Assembly: GCF_024359545.1 (NCBI RefSeq)
Contig: NZ_JAKQZG010000001.1
Location: 248,001 to 312,000 of the forward strand
Reading direction: 5' to 3'
Length of the DNA stretch: 64,000 nt
Origin: Jiella marina
GTDB lineage: Bacteria > Pseudomonadota > Alphaproteobacteria > Rhizobiales > Rhizobiaceae
The notes below the pieces were generated by a model. It saw nothing but the letters and a program-made list of their open reading frames with translations. It was not told where the DNA came from and searched no databases. The translations under genes and the position numbers were made by a program. Shown here piece by piece: positions 1-10,782 of this stretch; positions within the stretch are counted from its first letter, which is position 1, and every line of letters starts with the position of its first letter.

Positions 1-2990
1 GCTCGCTTTCCGAAGAATCCCGCTCGCGCTTTGCCAATGAAGCCGAGACCCTGGCGACCGACATCGCCCGGCTTTCCGGCGAGATCCGCCGCGAAGCGGA
101 CGATGTGCGCGAACAGCTCGCCCAGCAGCGGATGGCTCTGGTCGACACGCTCTCGGGCATTTCGGGAGCCGTGGCCGGCGAATTCGACCGCAACACGGAG
201 AGCTTTGCCGAACGGATCGGCGCGGCCGGCGACCAGCTGCGCAAGATCGGCGACGAAAACCGCCGCAGTTTCCAGCGCGACGCCGACAGTCTCACCGGCG
301 AGTTCGAAGGCGCGATCGCCCGAATGGCGGAACTTGCCCGGACGGCCGAGGCCGCGCTTCAGGCCAATGGCGACGATTTCACCCAACGGGTCGCACAAGC
401 TTCCGACAGCGTACGGAACGCGACCACCGACATCGCCGCTGCTCTCGACGACAAGGCGGGACAGTTCTCGTCGCAGATCGAATCGGTCACACAGAGGCTG
501 AGCGACCTGTTGGCCGCGAACCCGGTAACGGGCGAAATCGACAGCGCAACGGCGCGGCTGCGTGAGGAACTGGTAGCGTCTTCCGAGGCGATCCGGGGCG
601 ATGTGACCAATGTCGTTTCACAGCTCCGCGGCGAAGTGGAAACCGTGTCGGGGACGCTCCTGCGGGATGCGGACGCCGTGCGCGACCAGATCGCCTCGCG
701 CAGCGAAGATCTGGCCAGGGAAATCGCGGCAATGTCCGAGATCATCCGTCTGGAGACGGAGCGGGCGCGCGGCACACTGCTCGAGAGTGCCGGCAGTATC
801 GGCGAAGAGCTCTCGGCGCGCATGAGCGACACCGAACGCGTCCTCGCGACGCGGACCCGGATGATGAACGACGAGCTGGAGGAGAAGACCCGCAACCTCG
901 CCGGCATGCTGGCTGCCCGCAACGCGGAAATCGGCCGTATCCTCGACGACGAGGCCCGTCCGATGCTGAGCCAGATCGGCGAAAGCGGCACGGAGCTCGC
1001 CCGTCTCCTGCAGATGAGCACCCGCGAGGCCGCGGAAAAACTGCGGGCAGAGAACGCGTCTCTCGCCGCCGCACTGAGCCGACGTGCCCAGGAGACCATC
1101 GACAACCTGTCGCAATCCTCCGACGCCATCCTCGGGGCGCTCGACGAAAAGGCCGCTTCGACGGTCGGCATGATGAGCGAGATGCGCGAGCAGTTGCAGC
1201 GTGATGTCGGTTCGTTGATCGGCCGCCTCGCCCAGACCTCGAGCTCGCTTCGCGGGCTGGTCGAGGAAACGGCAGGCAATCTCGGCGCAATCGACGGCAT
1301 CCTCAAGGAGACCGGAGAGCGTTTCGCACACGATGCCGAGGAAGCCTCGAACTCGATCTCGCTCAGCGCCCGCATGCTCGACAGCAATGTCGAACGTCTC
1401 GACAAGCTGTCGCTGTCGGCCTTCTCCAAGATCGCCAACATGGCCGATCGCTTCCAGGAGCACGGCGCCGTTCTCGGCGAGACCGTCGAACTCCTGGAAA
1501 ACCGGGAAGCCGGATTGCGGTCGGTTCTCGAAGGCGGCCATGCCGGGCTCGACGAACTCTCGTCGAACCTCGTCGCCCGCTCCGAGGAGATCGGCGGCCT
1601 GATGCGGTCCTTCGAGGAGGTCTTCAACGGCCTGTTCGATCGCACCGAGCAGCGCTCGCGCATGATCTCCGAGCGCTTGGCTACTGAGGTCGGCGGTTCT
1701 CTGGGCGACGTCGAACAGCGGATGCTGGCGGCCGAGGAACGCTCGCGCGAGAACGCCGCGTCCATGCGCGAGGCGATCCAGAGCGTGCTCGACGAGGCCA
1801 CCACGCGCTTCGATGGAGCGACGGACGAAATCCGTCGCACGGCCGAGGCGATCCGTTCGGAAATCGAATCGGCACGCACCGAGATCAAGCGTGGCGTCTT
1901 CGAGCTTCCCGAAGAGACGCGGACGAGCACGGAATCCATGCGTCGGGCGGTTGCGGACCAGATCCGGGCCCTGCGCGATCTGTCGGACATCGTTTCGCAA
2001 TCTGGCCGCGCCTTCGACGTTGCCGATCGCTCGCGCCCTGCTCCGAGCCGGCCGCAGCCGCAGGCCTCGAACCGCGCGGCGGCGCAGAACCCTGCTCCCT
2101 CCGTGCGGGCGCAGGCCGCGCCCGCGGCAAAACCCGCGCCGCAACCGGCTCCCGAAGAGTTCGACTTCACCGACGACGACGCCTTCGATGTCGAGCAGGA
2201 AATCGCCGCGTCCTTCATGACGGACGGCAATCTCGCGCATGACCTGCGCGGTCCGAGCTACGAAAGCGGCCGCCAAGACCCTGGCAAAGGTCAGGAAACT
2301 GCTGAAACGAAGCCCCAGGGCTCGGCTCCTGCTGCCGGCTCACAAGCCAGCGGAGCAGCAGCAACGAGCCGTGCCGAGCCGCAACAACAGCCGCCCCGGC
2401 CGAGTTCGCCCGCCGGATCGACGGGGCCGGCTGTAAGCAGCAATTATCGCCAGGCACCTGCGCGCAACGAACGTGGCGCCTCGGGTGAGCGCTCCGGCGG
2501 TGGCTGGGTGTCCAATCTCCTGCGCCGGGCCTCAGAAGAGGAGGATATCGCACCGAGCGAACCGCGCCGGTCTTCCCCTCAGACCTCCACCTCCTCGCCG
2601 GCAGGAAACCGCACGCCAACCACGCCGGAACGCACGGCGGATCAGGTGGTCGATTCCCTCAATTCGCTGTCGGTGGATATCGCCCGGGCGATCGACCACA
2701 ATGTCGCGGTGGAACTCTGGGACCGCTACCGTCGCGGCGAGCGGAACGTCTTCACCCGTCGGCTCTATACGATGAAGGGACAGCAGACCTTCGACGAGAT
2801 CCGGCGCAAGTACCTGCGCGACGGCGAATTCCAGGAAGCGGTGGACCGCTACATCGCCGATTTCGAGGCGCTCTTGCAGGACATTTCCCGCAATGACCCC
2901 GAGAACCGGATGACGCGCAACTACCTCGCCTCCGACACGGGGAAGGTCTACACGATGCTCGCCCACGCCTCCGGCCGCTTCGACAGCTGA
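1..2990 (+). CDS. Giant coiled-coil protein, C-terminal part (5' end outside window)
   Basis: The reading frame is open from the left edge (codons in phase with base 3) to a TGA at 2988-2990, so at least 995 residues are visible and the start lies upstream. Up to about base 2000 the protein is a continuous alpha-helical coiled coil, rich in Glu, Arg, Ala and Ser with regular Leu/Ile/Val spacing and no Cys or membrane segment. Bases 2030-2640 encode a Pro/Ala/Gln/Ser-rich linker that is probably disordered. The last 115 residues (from about base 2640) form a compact charged domain with aromatic residues. Long proteins of this design occur in rhizobia, sometimes labelled kinesin-like or apolipoprotein-like, but their function is not established. 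A scaffold or cell-envelope/chromosome organising role is only a guess. A strong terminator follows. Confidence 0.8.
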   Translation, partial: SLSEESRSRFANEAETLATDIARLSGEIRREADDVREQLAQQRMALVDTLSGISGAVAGEFDRNTESFAERIGAAGDQLRKIGDENRRSFQRDADSLTGEFEGAIARMAELARTAEAALQANGDDFTQRVAQASDSVRNATTDIAAALDDKAGQFSSQIESVTQRLSDLLAANPVTGEIDSATARLREELVASSEAIRGDVTNVVSQLRGEVETVSGTLLRDADAVRDQIASRSEDLAREIAAMSEIIRLETERARGTLLESAGSIGEELSARMSDTERVLATRTRMMNDELEEKTRNLAGMLAARNAEIGRILDDEARPMLSQIGESGTELARLLQMSTREAAEKLRAENASLAAALSRRAQETIDNLSQSSDAILGALDEKAASTVGMMSEMREQLQRDVGSLIGRLAQTSSSLRGLVEETAGNLGAIDGILKETGERFAHDAEEASNSISLSARMLDSNVERLDKLSLSAFSKIANMADRFQEHGAVLGETVELLENREAGLRSVLEGGHAGLDELSSNLVARSEEIGGLMRSFEEVFNGLFDRTEQRSRMISERLATEVGGSLGDVEQRMLAAEERSRENAASMREAIQSVLDEATTRFDGATDEIRRTAEAIRSEIESARTEIKRGVFELPEETRTSTESMRRAVADQIRALRDLSDIVSQSGRAFDVADRSRPAPSRPQPQASNRAAAQNPAPSVRAQAAPAAKPAPQPAPEEFDFTDDDAFDVEQEIAASFMTDGNLAHDLRGPSYESGRQDPGKGQETAETKPQGSAPAAGSQASGAAATSRAEPQQQPPRPSSPAGSTGPAVSSNYRQAPARNERGASGERSGGGWVSNLLRRASEEEDIAPSEPRRSSPQTSTSSPAGNRTPTTPERTADQVVDSLNSLSVDIARAIDHNVAVELWDRYRRGERNVFTRRLYTMKGQQTFDEIRRKYLRDGEFQEAVDRYIADFEALLQDISRNDPENRMTRNYLASDTGKVYTMLAHASGRFDS

Positions 2991-3022
2991 GCGTCGGCGC
3001 CAAAGACCAGGGATGACGCGAA

Positions 3023-3055
3023 AGGCCCCGGACCGCTCGGTTCGGGGCCTTTTTG
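3023..3055 (+). terminator. Rho-independent terminator after the coiled-coil gene
   Basis: Bases 3023-3050 form a hairpin with a stem of about 12 pairs (outer AGGCCCC with GGGGCCT, inner pairs including one G-T) and a 4-base loop, followed by a run of T to 3055. It lies 33 bases after the stop codon. Confidence 0.9.
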
Positions 3056-3166
3056 CGGGTTTCTTGCCATAGTTCAGCCGCGCCGGGCGGTAAGGGGTAG
3101 GCGGTAGGCAAGCGCGATGCGGACGTCTAGAGTTCGCTCGGAAAATAACGAAGCTGGAACAAGCGC

Positions 3167-4993
3167 ATGCGAATGAAGCCCGTGGCCTCCGCCGTTCTTG
3201 GCATCGGAGCCCTCTTGGTCTCGACCGGAATTTCCGGCGTCGCGATGGCCAAGCCGAAGCACGCCATCGCCATGCAGGGCGAGCCGGCGCTGCCGTCGGA
3301 TTTCGACCACCTGCCCTTCGTCAATCCGAATGCCCCCCAGGGCGGCACCATGCGCTACGGCGTGTTCGGGACGTTCGACAATCTCAATCCGGTGATCGTG
3401 CGCGGCGCGCTGACGACGGCGCGCGGCATCTGGTTCGACAAGGAGTTCGGCAATCTCGTCTTCGAACCCCTGATGCAGCGCTCGGCGGACGAGCCCTTCA
3501 CCATGTACGGGCTCGTGGCCGAAACGATCGAGACCGACGACGAGCGCAGCTTCGTCGAGTTCCAGCTCAATCCCGACGCAAAATTCTCCGACGGCAAGCC
3601 GATCCGGCCGGAGGACGTGCTGTTCACCGTCGAGATGCTGCGAGAACATGGCCGCCCGCTCTACGGCAATTGGCTGCGCCCGGCAGTCAAGATCGAAAAG
3701 GTCGGCGAGCACGGCGTGCGCTTCACCTTCGACGACACCGCCGACCGCGAGACCCCGCTCCTGATTTCCGGCCTTCCGGTTCTGCCGGAGCATGCCTTCG
3801 ACCGCGACACGTTCGAGCGCACGACGCTGGAACCCGTCATCGGCTCCGGCCCGTATGTGATCGCCGACGTCAAGCCAGGTCAGCAGATTACCTACAAGAA
3901 GAACCCCGACTATTGGGGCAAGGACCTGCCGATCAAGCAGGGCATCGACAACTACGACACCATCGTCATCGACTACTACCGCGACTCCAACGCCCAATTC
4001 GAAGCGTTCAAGAAGGGCAACACCTACATCTATCTGGAGGGCGACCCCAACCATTGGCGCACTGCCTACGACTTTCCCGCCGTCGACAATGGCAAGGTGA
4101 TCAAGGAGACATTCGAAACCGGCGCGCCGTCCAACATGCTGGGCTTCGTCTTCAACACGCGGCGGGAGGTCTTTTTCGACAAGACGGTGCGCAAGGCGCT
4201 TTCCATGCTGTTCGATTTCGAATGGGCGAACCGCAACCTCTACTACGACGCCTATGCGCGGACCGGCTCCTTCTTTCAGAATTCGGAGCTTTCAGCCCTT
4301 GGGCGGCCAGCGGACGATTCGGAAAAGGCGCTGCTCGCGCCCTACCCCGATGCGGTCGATTCCGATGTCATGGACGGCAGCTATGCGCCGACCGTCACCG
4401 ACGGATCGGGTTCAGATCGCCGGGTTCTGCAACAGGCGGTGAAGCTCTTCCAGGAAGCCGGCTATCAGTTTCAGGGCCGGCAGCTCGTCGGCCCGAACGG
4501 CGATCCGTTGTCCTTCGAAATCATGGTGCAGTCGCCCGAACAGGAGAAGATGGCGCTTGCCTACAAGCGTACGCTCGATCGGCTCGGCATCATGGTCGAG
4601 GTGCGGCTGGTCGACGATTCCCAGTATCAGGCCCGCAAGAACGCCTTCGACTACGACATGATCATCGCGGCCTATTCGGCTTCGCTCTCGCCGGGCGCCG
4701 AACAGACCTATCGTTGGGGCTCGGTGTCGAAGGATCTGGGCGGAACCTTCAACTATGCCGGCGTCGCGGATCCGGCTGTCGACGCACTGATCAAGGAAAT
4801 CGTCTCGGCGCGCTCGCGCGAGGATTTCGTCGCGGCCGTGCGCGCCTATGACCGTGTGCTGATCTCGGGATACTATGTCCTTCCGCTGTTCCATCTGCCG
4901 GAACAGCGACTGGCACGCTGGCACTTCATCAAGCACCCGGACGAGACGGCACTCTACGGCTACCAGCTTCCCGCCTTCTGGCGGGAGGAGTGA
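3167..4993 (+). CDS. Family 5 extracellular solute-binding protein, YejA-like (peptide/microcin C type)
   Basis: A 608-residue periplasmic binding protein for an ABC importer of oligopeptides or similar molecules. The N terminus has a signal peptide (basic MRMK, hydrophobic core, likely cleavage after AMA near residue 28). The mature part opens with the YejA-type segment around HAIAMQGEPALPSDFDHLP and contains the SBP family 5 features throughout (NP-x-PQGG near residue 50, YKKNPDYWG near residue 244, and a C-terminal PLFHLPEQRLARW segment). Length suits the YejA group. No yejB, yejE or yejF permease/ATPase genes follow: the next gene is a cation exchanger, so the partner transporter must be elsewhere. 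ATG at 3173 is an alternative start; neither has a strong ribosome site. Confidence 0.88.
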   Translation: MRMKPVASAVLGIGALLVSTGISGVAMAKPKHAIAMQGEPALPSDFDHLPFVNPNAPQGGTMRYGVFGTFDNLNPVIVRGALTTARGIWFDKEFGNLVFEPLMQRSADEPFTMYGLVAETIETDDERSFVEFQLNPDAKFSDGKPIRPEDVLFTVEMLREHGRPLYGNWLRPAVKIEKVGEHGVRFTFDDTADRETPLLISGLPVLPEHAFDRDTFERTTLEPVIGSGPYVIADVKPGQQITYKKNPDYWGKDLPIKQGIDNYDTIVIDYYRDSNAQFEAFKKGNTYIYLEGDPNHWRTAYDFPAVDNGKVIKETFETGAPSNMLGFVFNTRREVFFDKTVRKALSMLFDFEWANRNLYYDAYARTGSFFQNSELSALGRPADDSEKALLAPYPDAVDSDVMDGSYAPTVTDGSGSDRRVLQQAVKLFQEAGYQFQGRQLVGPNGDPLSFEIMVQSPEQEKMALAYKRTLDRLGIMVEVRLVDDSQYQARKNAFDYDMIIAAYSASLSPGAEQTYRWGSVSKDLGGTFNYAGVADPAVDALIKEIVSARSREDFVAAVRAYDRVLISGYYVLPLFHLPEQRLARWHFIKHPDETALYGYQLPAFWREE

Positions 4994-5301
4994 TCGAGGG
5001 ATCGTTTACCGGACGTAGGAACAATCGGTTCCGGCCAAAGGCTGTGTGGCGTCCGGCTTGGCGATTTCGGGAAGCCGTCGGCATGTCCCGCTCCTGGGCT
5101 GTCCAGCCTGCTTCATGTATGGATCGACCACGGCCCGGTCGTCGTTTAGAGCGCGTAAGCGGTGCCCCAGCTCCCTTCTGCGTTCAAAAGGATCGACCAG
5201 ATTTCTTCCCTCATGACCATTTCTTATGTGTACTGCTCGACAGAGGCCGTTCGGAGCATCTTTCACGCTATCCCACGCGTTGAACGTCCGCAGTCCGCCG
5301 C
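4994..5301. other. Intergenic region between the solute-binding protein and exchanger genes
   Basis: No convincing gene. Short frames on both strands here have no family character. Near the left end, 5018-5032 is a small inverted repeat (GGAAC, 5-base spacer, GTTCC). The region probably carries the promoter of the exchanger gene, but I could not pick a clear -35/-10 pair. Confidence 0.5.
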
Positions 5302-6348
5302 ATGATCGGCGAGATCCTCTTGTGGCTCGCCGTCGCGGCAGCGGGAACCGCCGTCGTCTGGAAGGGCAGCGGACTTCTCGAAAGCTCTAGTACGAAGCTC
5401 TCGGCCTATTACCGGCTGCCGCCGGTGGTTCACGGGGCCATCGTCGTGGCGGTAGGCTCCAGCTTTCCCGAGCTTTCAACCACGGTGATCTCCGCCCTCG
5501 TGCACGGCCAGTTTCAGCTCGGCGTTGCCGCGATCGTTGGCTCGGCGATCTTCAACATCCTGGTGATCCCGGCGCTTTGCGGTCTCTTCAGTCCCAAGCC
5601 GCTAGAAGCGAACCGCGAACTCGTCTACAAGGAGGCGCAGTTCTACATGGTGTCGGTGGCGGTGCTACTCGTCACCTTTTCCTTCGCGGTCATCTATTTT
5701 CCGAAATCCAGCGAAAGCGCGGGCATCATCACGGGCGAGATGAACCGCCTCCTCGCCTTGATCCCCATCGGTCTCTATCTGCTCTATGTCTTCGTGCAGT
5801 TCCTGGAGAGCCGCGAGAGCCCGACCGAGGAACCCGAGGAAAAGATCGCGCCCGGCCGCCAGTGGCTGCTCTTTCTGGGTTCGCTGCTGATCATCGTTGC
5901 CGGCGTCGAAGGGCTGGTCCGCTCGGCCATCAATCTCGGCGAGATTTTCGATACGCCGAGTTTTCTCTGGGGCTTCACCGTGGTCGCGGCCGGAACCTCC
6001 GTCCCTGACGCCTTCGTCTCGGTTCGCGCGGCGCGCAAGAACAACGGCGTGACGGCGCTCGCCAACGTCCTCGGCTCGAACGTCTTCGACCTTCTGGTGG
6101 CGATTCCCGCCGGTGTGCTGGTTGCCGGCGCGACGGTGATCAATTTCTCCGTTGCAGCACCGATGATGGGGCTTTTGACGATCGCCACGATCGCCCTTTT
6201 CCTCCTCATGCGCACCAGCATGGTCCTGACCCGCACGGAATCTGTCATCCTGCTGGTGCTCTACACGGCCATGGTCGCTTGGGTCACGCTGGAGAGCATT
6301 GGTATCGTCAATCTGTTGTCCGGTTTGCTGCAGACGGCCTCGGGCTGA
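5302..6348 (+). CDS. Sodium/calcium exchanger family integral membrane protein (YrbG-like)
   Basis: A 348-residue polytopic inner-membrane cation antiporter of the CaCA superfamily, which exchanges Ca2+ against Na+ or H+. About ten hydrophobic segments are visible. The two inverted alpha-repeats that form the ion site are clear: the first contains GSSFPELSTT followed by GSAIFNIL (residues about 52-85), the second AAGTSVPDAFVS followed by GSNVFDLL (residues about 232-268). The acidic residues E and D within the two repeats are the expected cation ligands. A hydrophilic Glu-rich loop (about residues 170-185) separates the two halves. It stands alone, with 308 bases upstream and a separate receptor gene downstream. 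Substrate specificity cannot be read from sequence. Confidence 0.9.
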   Translation: MIGEILLWLAVAAAGTAVVWKGSGLLESSSTKLSAYYRLPPVVHGAIVVAVGSSFPELSTTVISALVHGQFQLGVAAIVGSAIFNILVIPALCGLFSPKPLEANRELVYKEAQFYMVSVAVLLVTFSFAVIYFPKSSESAGIITGEMNRLLALIPIGLYLLYVFVQFLESRESPTEEPEEKIAPGRQWLLFLGSLLIIVAGVEGLVRSAINLGEIFDTPSFLWGFTVVAAGTSVPDAFVSVRAARKNNGVTALANVLGSNVFDLLVAIPAGVLVAGATVINFSVAAPMMGLLTIATIALFLLMRTSMVLTRTESVILLVLYTAMVAWVTLESIGIVNLLSGLLQTASG

Positions 6349-6412
6349 AAATTCTCCGAAAGCGTGAAAAACTTCTCTTCGCGCCTTATTGTCAGGCAGG
6401 CACTTGGAATAA

Positions 6413-7894
<1,482 letters not shown>

Positions 7895-7926
7895 TCGCAG
7901 CGGCCTCGGCCGGTTCCCTCTCCTTT

Positions 7927-7967
7927 GAAAGCCGGTCGCGCAACCTCTTTCGGCGCGACCGGCTTTC
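7927..7967. terminator. Bidirectional terminator between convergent genes
   Basis: A perfect 15-base inverted repeat (7927-7941 with 7953-7967, GAAAGCCGGTCGCGC and its complement) with an 11-base loop. It sits between the stop codons of two convergent genes, so it can end transcription from both sides. Confidence 0.85.
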
Positions 7968-7989
7968 GGAATCTCATTGGCGCAGTGCC

Positions 7990-8877
7990 TCAGACATATT
8001 TCCGCCAGTTGTGCTCTTCGGAAAAGCCCAGCACATCCCGGATCTTCCGGTTGCTCAGCGGTGCCTCGAACTCCTCCAATTCCCTCGTCACCGGCGTGTT
8101 CGGTGCATAACGGGCCAGGAATTCCCGGGTCGGCTCGTTTGCTGTGATGGTGTCGTTGGTCGCGTTGAAGACCTCGAAGCCCAGGCCATCCTTCTCCAGG
8201 CACAGATGCACCATCTGGCCGAGGTCGCGGGCGTCGATGTAACTCCAGGCATTGCGCTTGCGCGACATCGGGTTGGCGACGAAGCCGGGGAACTGGTCGT
8301 ATTCGTGCGGCTCGATCACATTGCCAATCCGCAGCGCATAGATGTCCGCGCCAAAGCGCATGGCGAAAGCGCGGGCGGTCTTTTCGTTGCAAACCTTGGA
8401 CAGACCGTAGCTGTCCATCGGGTCGACGTCATAGTCCTCTTCGAGGGGAAACCGGTGAAAATCCTTGTCCCCTTCGGCAAAGCAGACGCCGTATGTGGTC
8501 TCGGACGATGCGATGATGACCTTGCGAATGCCGAGCTTCATCGCCGCTTCGATGACGTTGTAGGTTCCGAGCGTGTTCACGCGGAAGGTCTCGTCGTCGG
8601 GATTGATGAGAACCCGCGGTACCGCGGCGAAGTGCACGACGGCATCCACCGGTGCCGCCGGTGCGCCCTTTTCGAAGCCGTCGAACCCGAAATGCGTGGT
8701 CAAGGCGTTGAACATCTGCCCGCCATCGGTGATGTCCGTGATCAGCGTGTTGACGCCCGGGTGGTCGAGCGGCGCCAGGTCGAGATTGAGAACCTCATGT
8801 CCCTTGCCCACCAACCACGGCACGACGTGCCGGCCTGCTTTTCCTGATCCTCCGGTGAAGGCGATGCGCTTCGGCAT
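7990..8877 (-). CDS. NAD(P)-dependent sugar epimerase/dehydratase (extended SDR)
   Basis: A 295-residue extended short-chain dehydrogenase/reductase. The Rossmann glycine motif GGSGKAG lies at residues 9-15, an acidic residue at the end of beta-2 (NLDLAP) suggests NAD preference, the catalytic Ser/Thr are in SSETTYG (residues 124-130), and the YxxxK pair is Y157/K161. The C-terminal segment resembles the nucleotide-sugar binding part of UDP-glucose 4-epimerase-like enzymes, but the substrate cannot be fixed. The gene is alone and convergent with the chemoreceptor gene; the channel gene upstream on the same strand is 102 bases away, so joint transcription is possible but unproven. Confidence 0.88.
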   Translation of the reverse strand: MPKRIAFTGGSGKAGRHVVPWLVGKGHEVLNLDLAPLDHPGVNTLITDITDGGQMFNALTTHFGFDGFEKGAPAAPVDAVVHFAAVPRVLINPDDETFRVNTLGTYNVIEAAMKLGIRKVIIASSETTYGVCFAEGDKDFHRFPLEEDYDVDPMDSYGLSKVCNEKTARAFAMRFGADIYALRIGNVIEPHEYDQFPGFVANPMSRKRNAWSYIDARDLGQMVHLCLEKDGLGFEVFNATNDTITANEPTREFLARYAPNTPVTRELEEFEAPLSNRKIRDVLGFSEEHNWRKYV

Positions 8878-8979
8878 TTGGTTCCTCTCCCATGAAATGC
8901 GTTCGCTGCCTCATCTATCGCGCCTGGAGCACAAGTCCCATCCCCCTACGATCGGCGAACCTGGCAGCCCAAGCCACGC

Positions 8980-9999
8980 TCAGGAGGCCGGCTCCTGCGT
9001 TACGCCGCTTCCGACGTCGTCCCATCGCCAACCGTCGCTCATGACCAGAGAGTGCAGGAGCCGTCTGTCGTTCTTGCCGGCTTCGTCCTGCGCATATTCT
9101 GCAACCGTGACCGGGATCGCCATCTGCGAGATGGCGTCGCGATCCGGCAGAGGCGGTTCCGCATCCGCCATGCGGATATGACCGGTTCTGAGCGACGCGA
9201 GGAACGACCGGATCGCTTCCTGGCAGCGCCGGATTTCGAGAGCGTTCGGTTTCTTGTCCCCCGGTGTCGTCGAGGCGATGAGGTCGATGGCTTCGCTGAA
9301 CGCGGCGAGTCGGACGGGCAGAGCAGCGGCAGAATCGGTGCTGTGGAAGTAGTGCAAGGCGGGATAGGCCAGATGCTGCTGGCCGACGCCCACAATCTGA
9401 GAGGCGACAGATCCGAGAACTGGATCCAAACGAGAAAATCCGGTTCCGTCATAGGCATGGCGCAGGATACCCGCCGGTGTGCCGCCGATGCCATGGAGTG
9501 TCAGCGCGAGCTGCCGCTTCTCCACCGCCGCCGAAAGAATCGGAACCAGATAGGTCACGGACAGAGTCAGTGCCAGGAGACCGTTTGCCGCGCAGATCGC
9601 CGTCAGAAATTGCCAACCGGGGCCGGACGGCTTGAAATCGCCGAGGCCGAGGGTCGTGACAGTGTAACCCGCGAAATAGAGCGTCTCCACCGCGCTCGCC
9701 GGTTCATTGGTCGACGAATTGACGATCGCATCGGAGGAGCCGAGAAAGATCAGCCACCAGCCGAGCCAGATCCCGACATACCACGTCAGCGCGGTCAGAA
9801 CGAGAAGCAGCGGCCCCACCATGGCGAAGATGGTATGGCGCCGTGGGCTACGCCCGAAGAGCTTCAGACAGAGCGTCCATATCATTTGCATGACTCGCGA
9901 AGTGAGCGGCCCCGCACCTTGCACGGTGAGGGTTGTCATGCCGAGTTCGAGGACCGTCCATCCCACGACGACGAATCCGAGAAGGGTGAGGAGGATCAT
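8980..9999 (-). CDS. Two-TM potassium-channel-like protein with atypical selectivity filter
   Basis: A 339-residue membrane protein. An N-terminal hydrophobic segment (about 2-24), a second (about 57-87), a pore helix and filter (about 104-122) and a last membrane helix (about 128-155) match the ion_trans_2 pore architecture. The filter reads T-L-G-L-G-D at residues 116-121, where K+ channels have T-V-G-Y-G-D. The last 180 residues are soluble, contain no RCK nucleotide-binding glycine motif, and are predicted helical. The family is known in rhizobia as 'potassium channel family protein'. Whether the LGLGD filter conducts K+ selectively is not known. The start codon ATG at 9999 has only a weak ribosome site. 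Confidence 0.82.
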   Translation of the reverse strand: MILLTLLGFVVVGWTVLELGMTTLTVQGAGPLTSRVMQMIWTLCLKLFGRSPRRHTIFAMVGPLLLVLTALTWYVGIWLGWWLIFLGSSDAIVNSSTNEPASAVETLYFAGYTVTTLGLGDFKPSGPGWQFLTAICAANGLLALTLSVTYLVPILSAAVEKRQLALTLHGIGGTPAGILRHAYDGTGFSRLDPVLGSVASQIVGVGQQHLAYPALHYFHSTDSAAALPVRLAAFSEAIDLIASTTPGDKKPNALEIRRCQEAIRSFLASLRTGHIRMADAEPPLPDRDAISQMAIPVTVAEYAQDEAGKNDRRLLHSLVMSDGWRWDDVGSGVTQEPAS

Positions 10000-10365
10000 G
10001 GCGCGGCGCCCACATTGGCTCGCGGTGCACTGGGTCGATCGTCAAAATCCGCTCGGAGGCGAACCGGTGATGCAGGCTGCCGACAGGCGGCCCATGGTCG
10101 AAGCATCGTCGGCATGAAGCGCTTTCCTCGCATTGTGTCCGGTTCGGAACGCTCCAACCAACGGATTGTTCACCATCCGGCGATGCGTCGGGGAACTGTG
10201 GGATAGGTCCCGATCGAGCGCTATCGCCTGCGGTCTCGCGGCGACACGGAAGCAACGCGGTCCATCCGGTGGACTGACCATTCAAATCGTCAGAGAGCGA
10301 TAAGCTCTGTCGAAAGACCTGCTCGGCCATTTTCGCCCGAATAAGAAAATTCGGGAATCAGCCTC
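10000..10365. other. Intergenic region without recognisable gene
   Basis: Frames here on both strands lack family character and are judged chance. It must hold the promoter of the channel gene (minus) and of the small gene at 10366 (plus). The only structure seen is a 7-base perfect inverted repeat at 10336-10355 (CCCGAAT, 6-base loop AAGAAA, ATTCGGG) ending 10 bases before the GTG start of the next gene. Confidence 0.5.
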
Positions 10366-10773
10366 GTGGCAACAAACGATCCATTTCCTTCGATAGAGAC
10401 CGCTTCGGTCTACGTCGCCTTGTCCATGCGTCCCATCGAGACAGGGACGACGACCGGACAGAATCGCAACGCCGCGAGCGAGCGCACGGGTCGCGATGAA
10501 ATTCGCGCCTCCCTGGCCGGCGCGATACGGTCGCCGGAAATCACCGAAACCTATATCGAGAAGCTGAAGGTCAGAGCCGAAGAACAAGCGGCCAACCGCC
10601 GGGCGCTGCGCAGCCGCGTCCAGGTCGACGGAATGGGGGCGAAGGCCTCGATCGACCTGACTGCCCTCAAGACGAGCCCGGAATCAACGGCGCCAAACGC
10701 CGGACAAAACGCGCAGATCGAGGCCGCACGCGACGCTTATCGCAGCAATTCTGGGCACAGCGACGCGGCATAG
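10366..10773 (+). CDS. Hypothetical protein, 135 residues
   Basis: I do not recognise this protein. It begins with GTG at 10366, has codon use like the neighbouring core genes in its second half, and ends 9 bases from the stop of the convergent mfd gene. The protein is hydrophilic, without signal peptide, membrane segment or Cys. A central helix rich in Arg, Glu and Ala (about residues 50-85) could be a short coiled coil; both ends look disordered (Thr/Asn/Ser rich). An inverted repeat just upstream (10336-10355) might affect expression. A shadow frame on the opposite strand is less convincing. It might also start at a later ATG (residue 21). Confidence 0.5.
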   Translation: MATNDPFPSIETASVYVALSMRPIETGTTTGQNRNAASERTGRDEIRASLAGAIRSPEITETYIEKLKVRAEEQAANRRALRSRVQVDGMGAKASIDLTALKTSPESTAPNAGQNAQIEAARDAYRSNSGHSDAA

Positions 10774-10782
10774 GCTTGGCGC

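Noticed and set aside
359-2276. Long minus-strand frames (623 and 552 codons) inside the coiled-coil gene
   Set aside because: They are antisense shadows caused by strong GC-rich codon bias; composition is Arg/Ser-rich without family character.
4990-5283. 97-codon frame after the yejA-like gene and an 86-codon frame opposite
   Set aside because: Composition is that of non-coding DNA (many Arg, Pro and Ser) and neither has a start signal.
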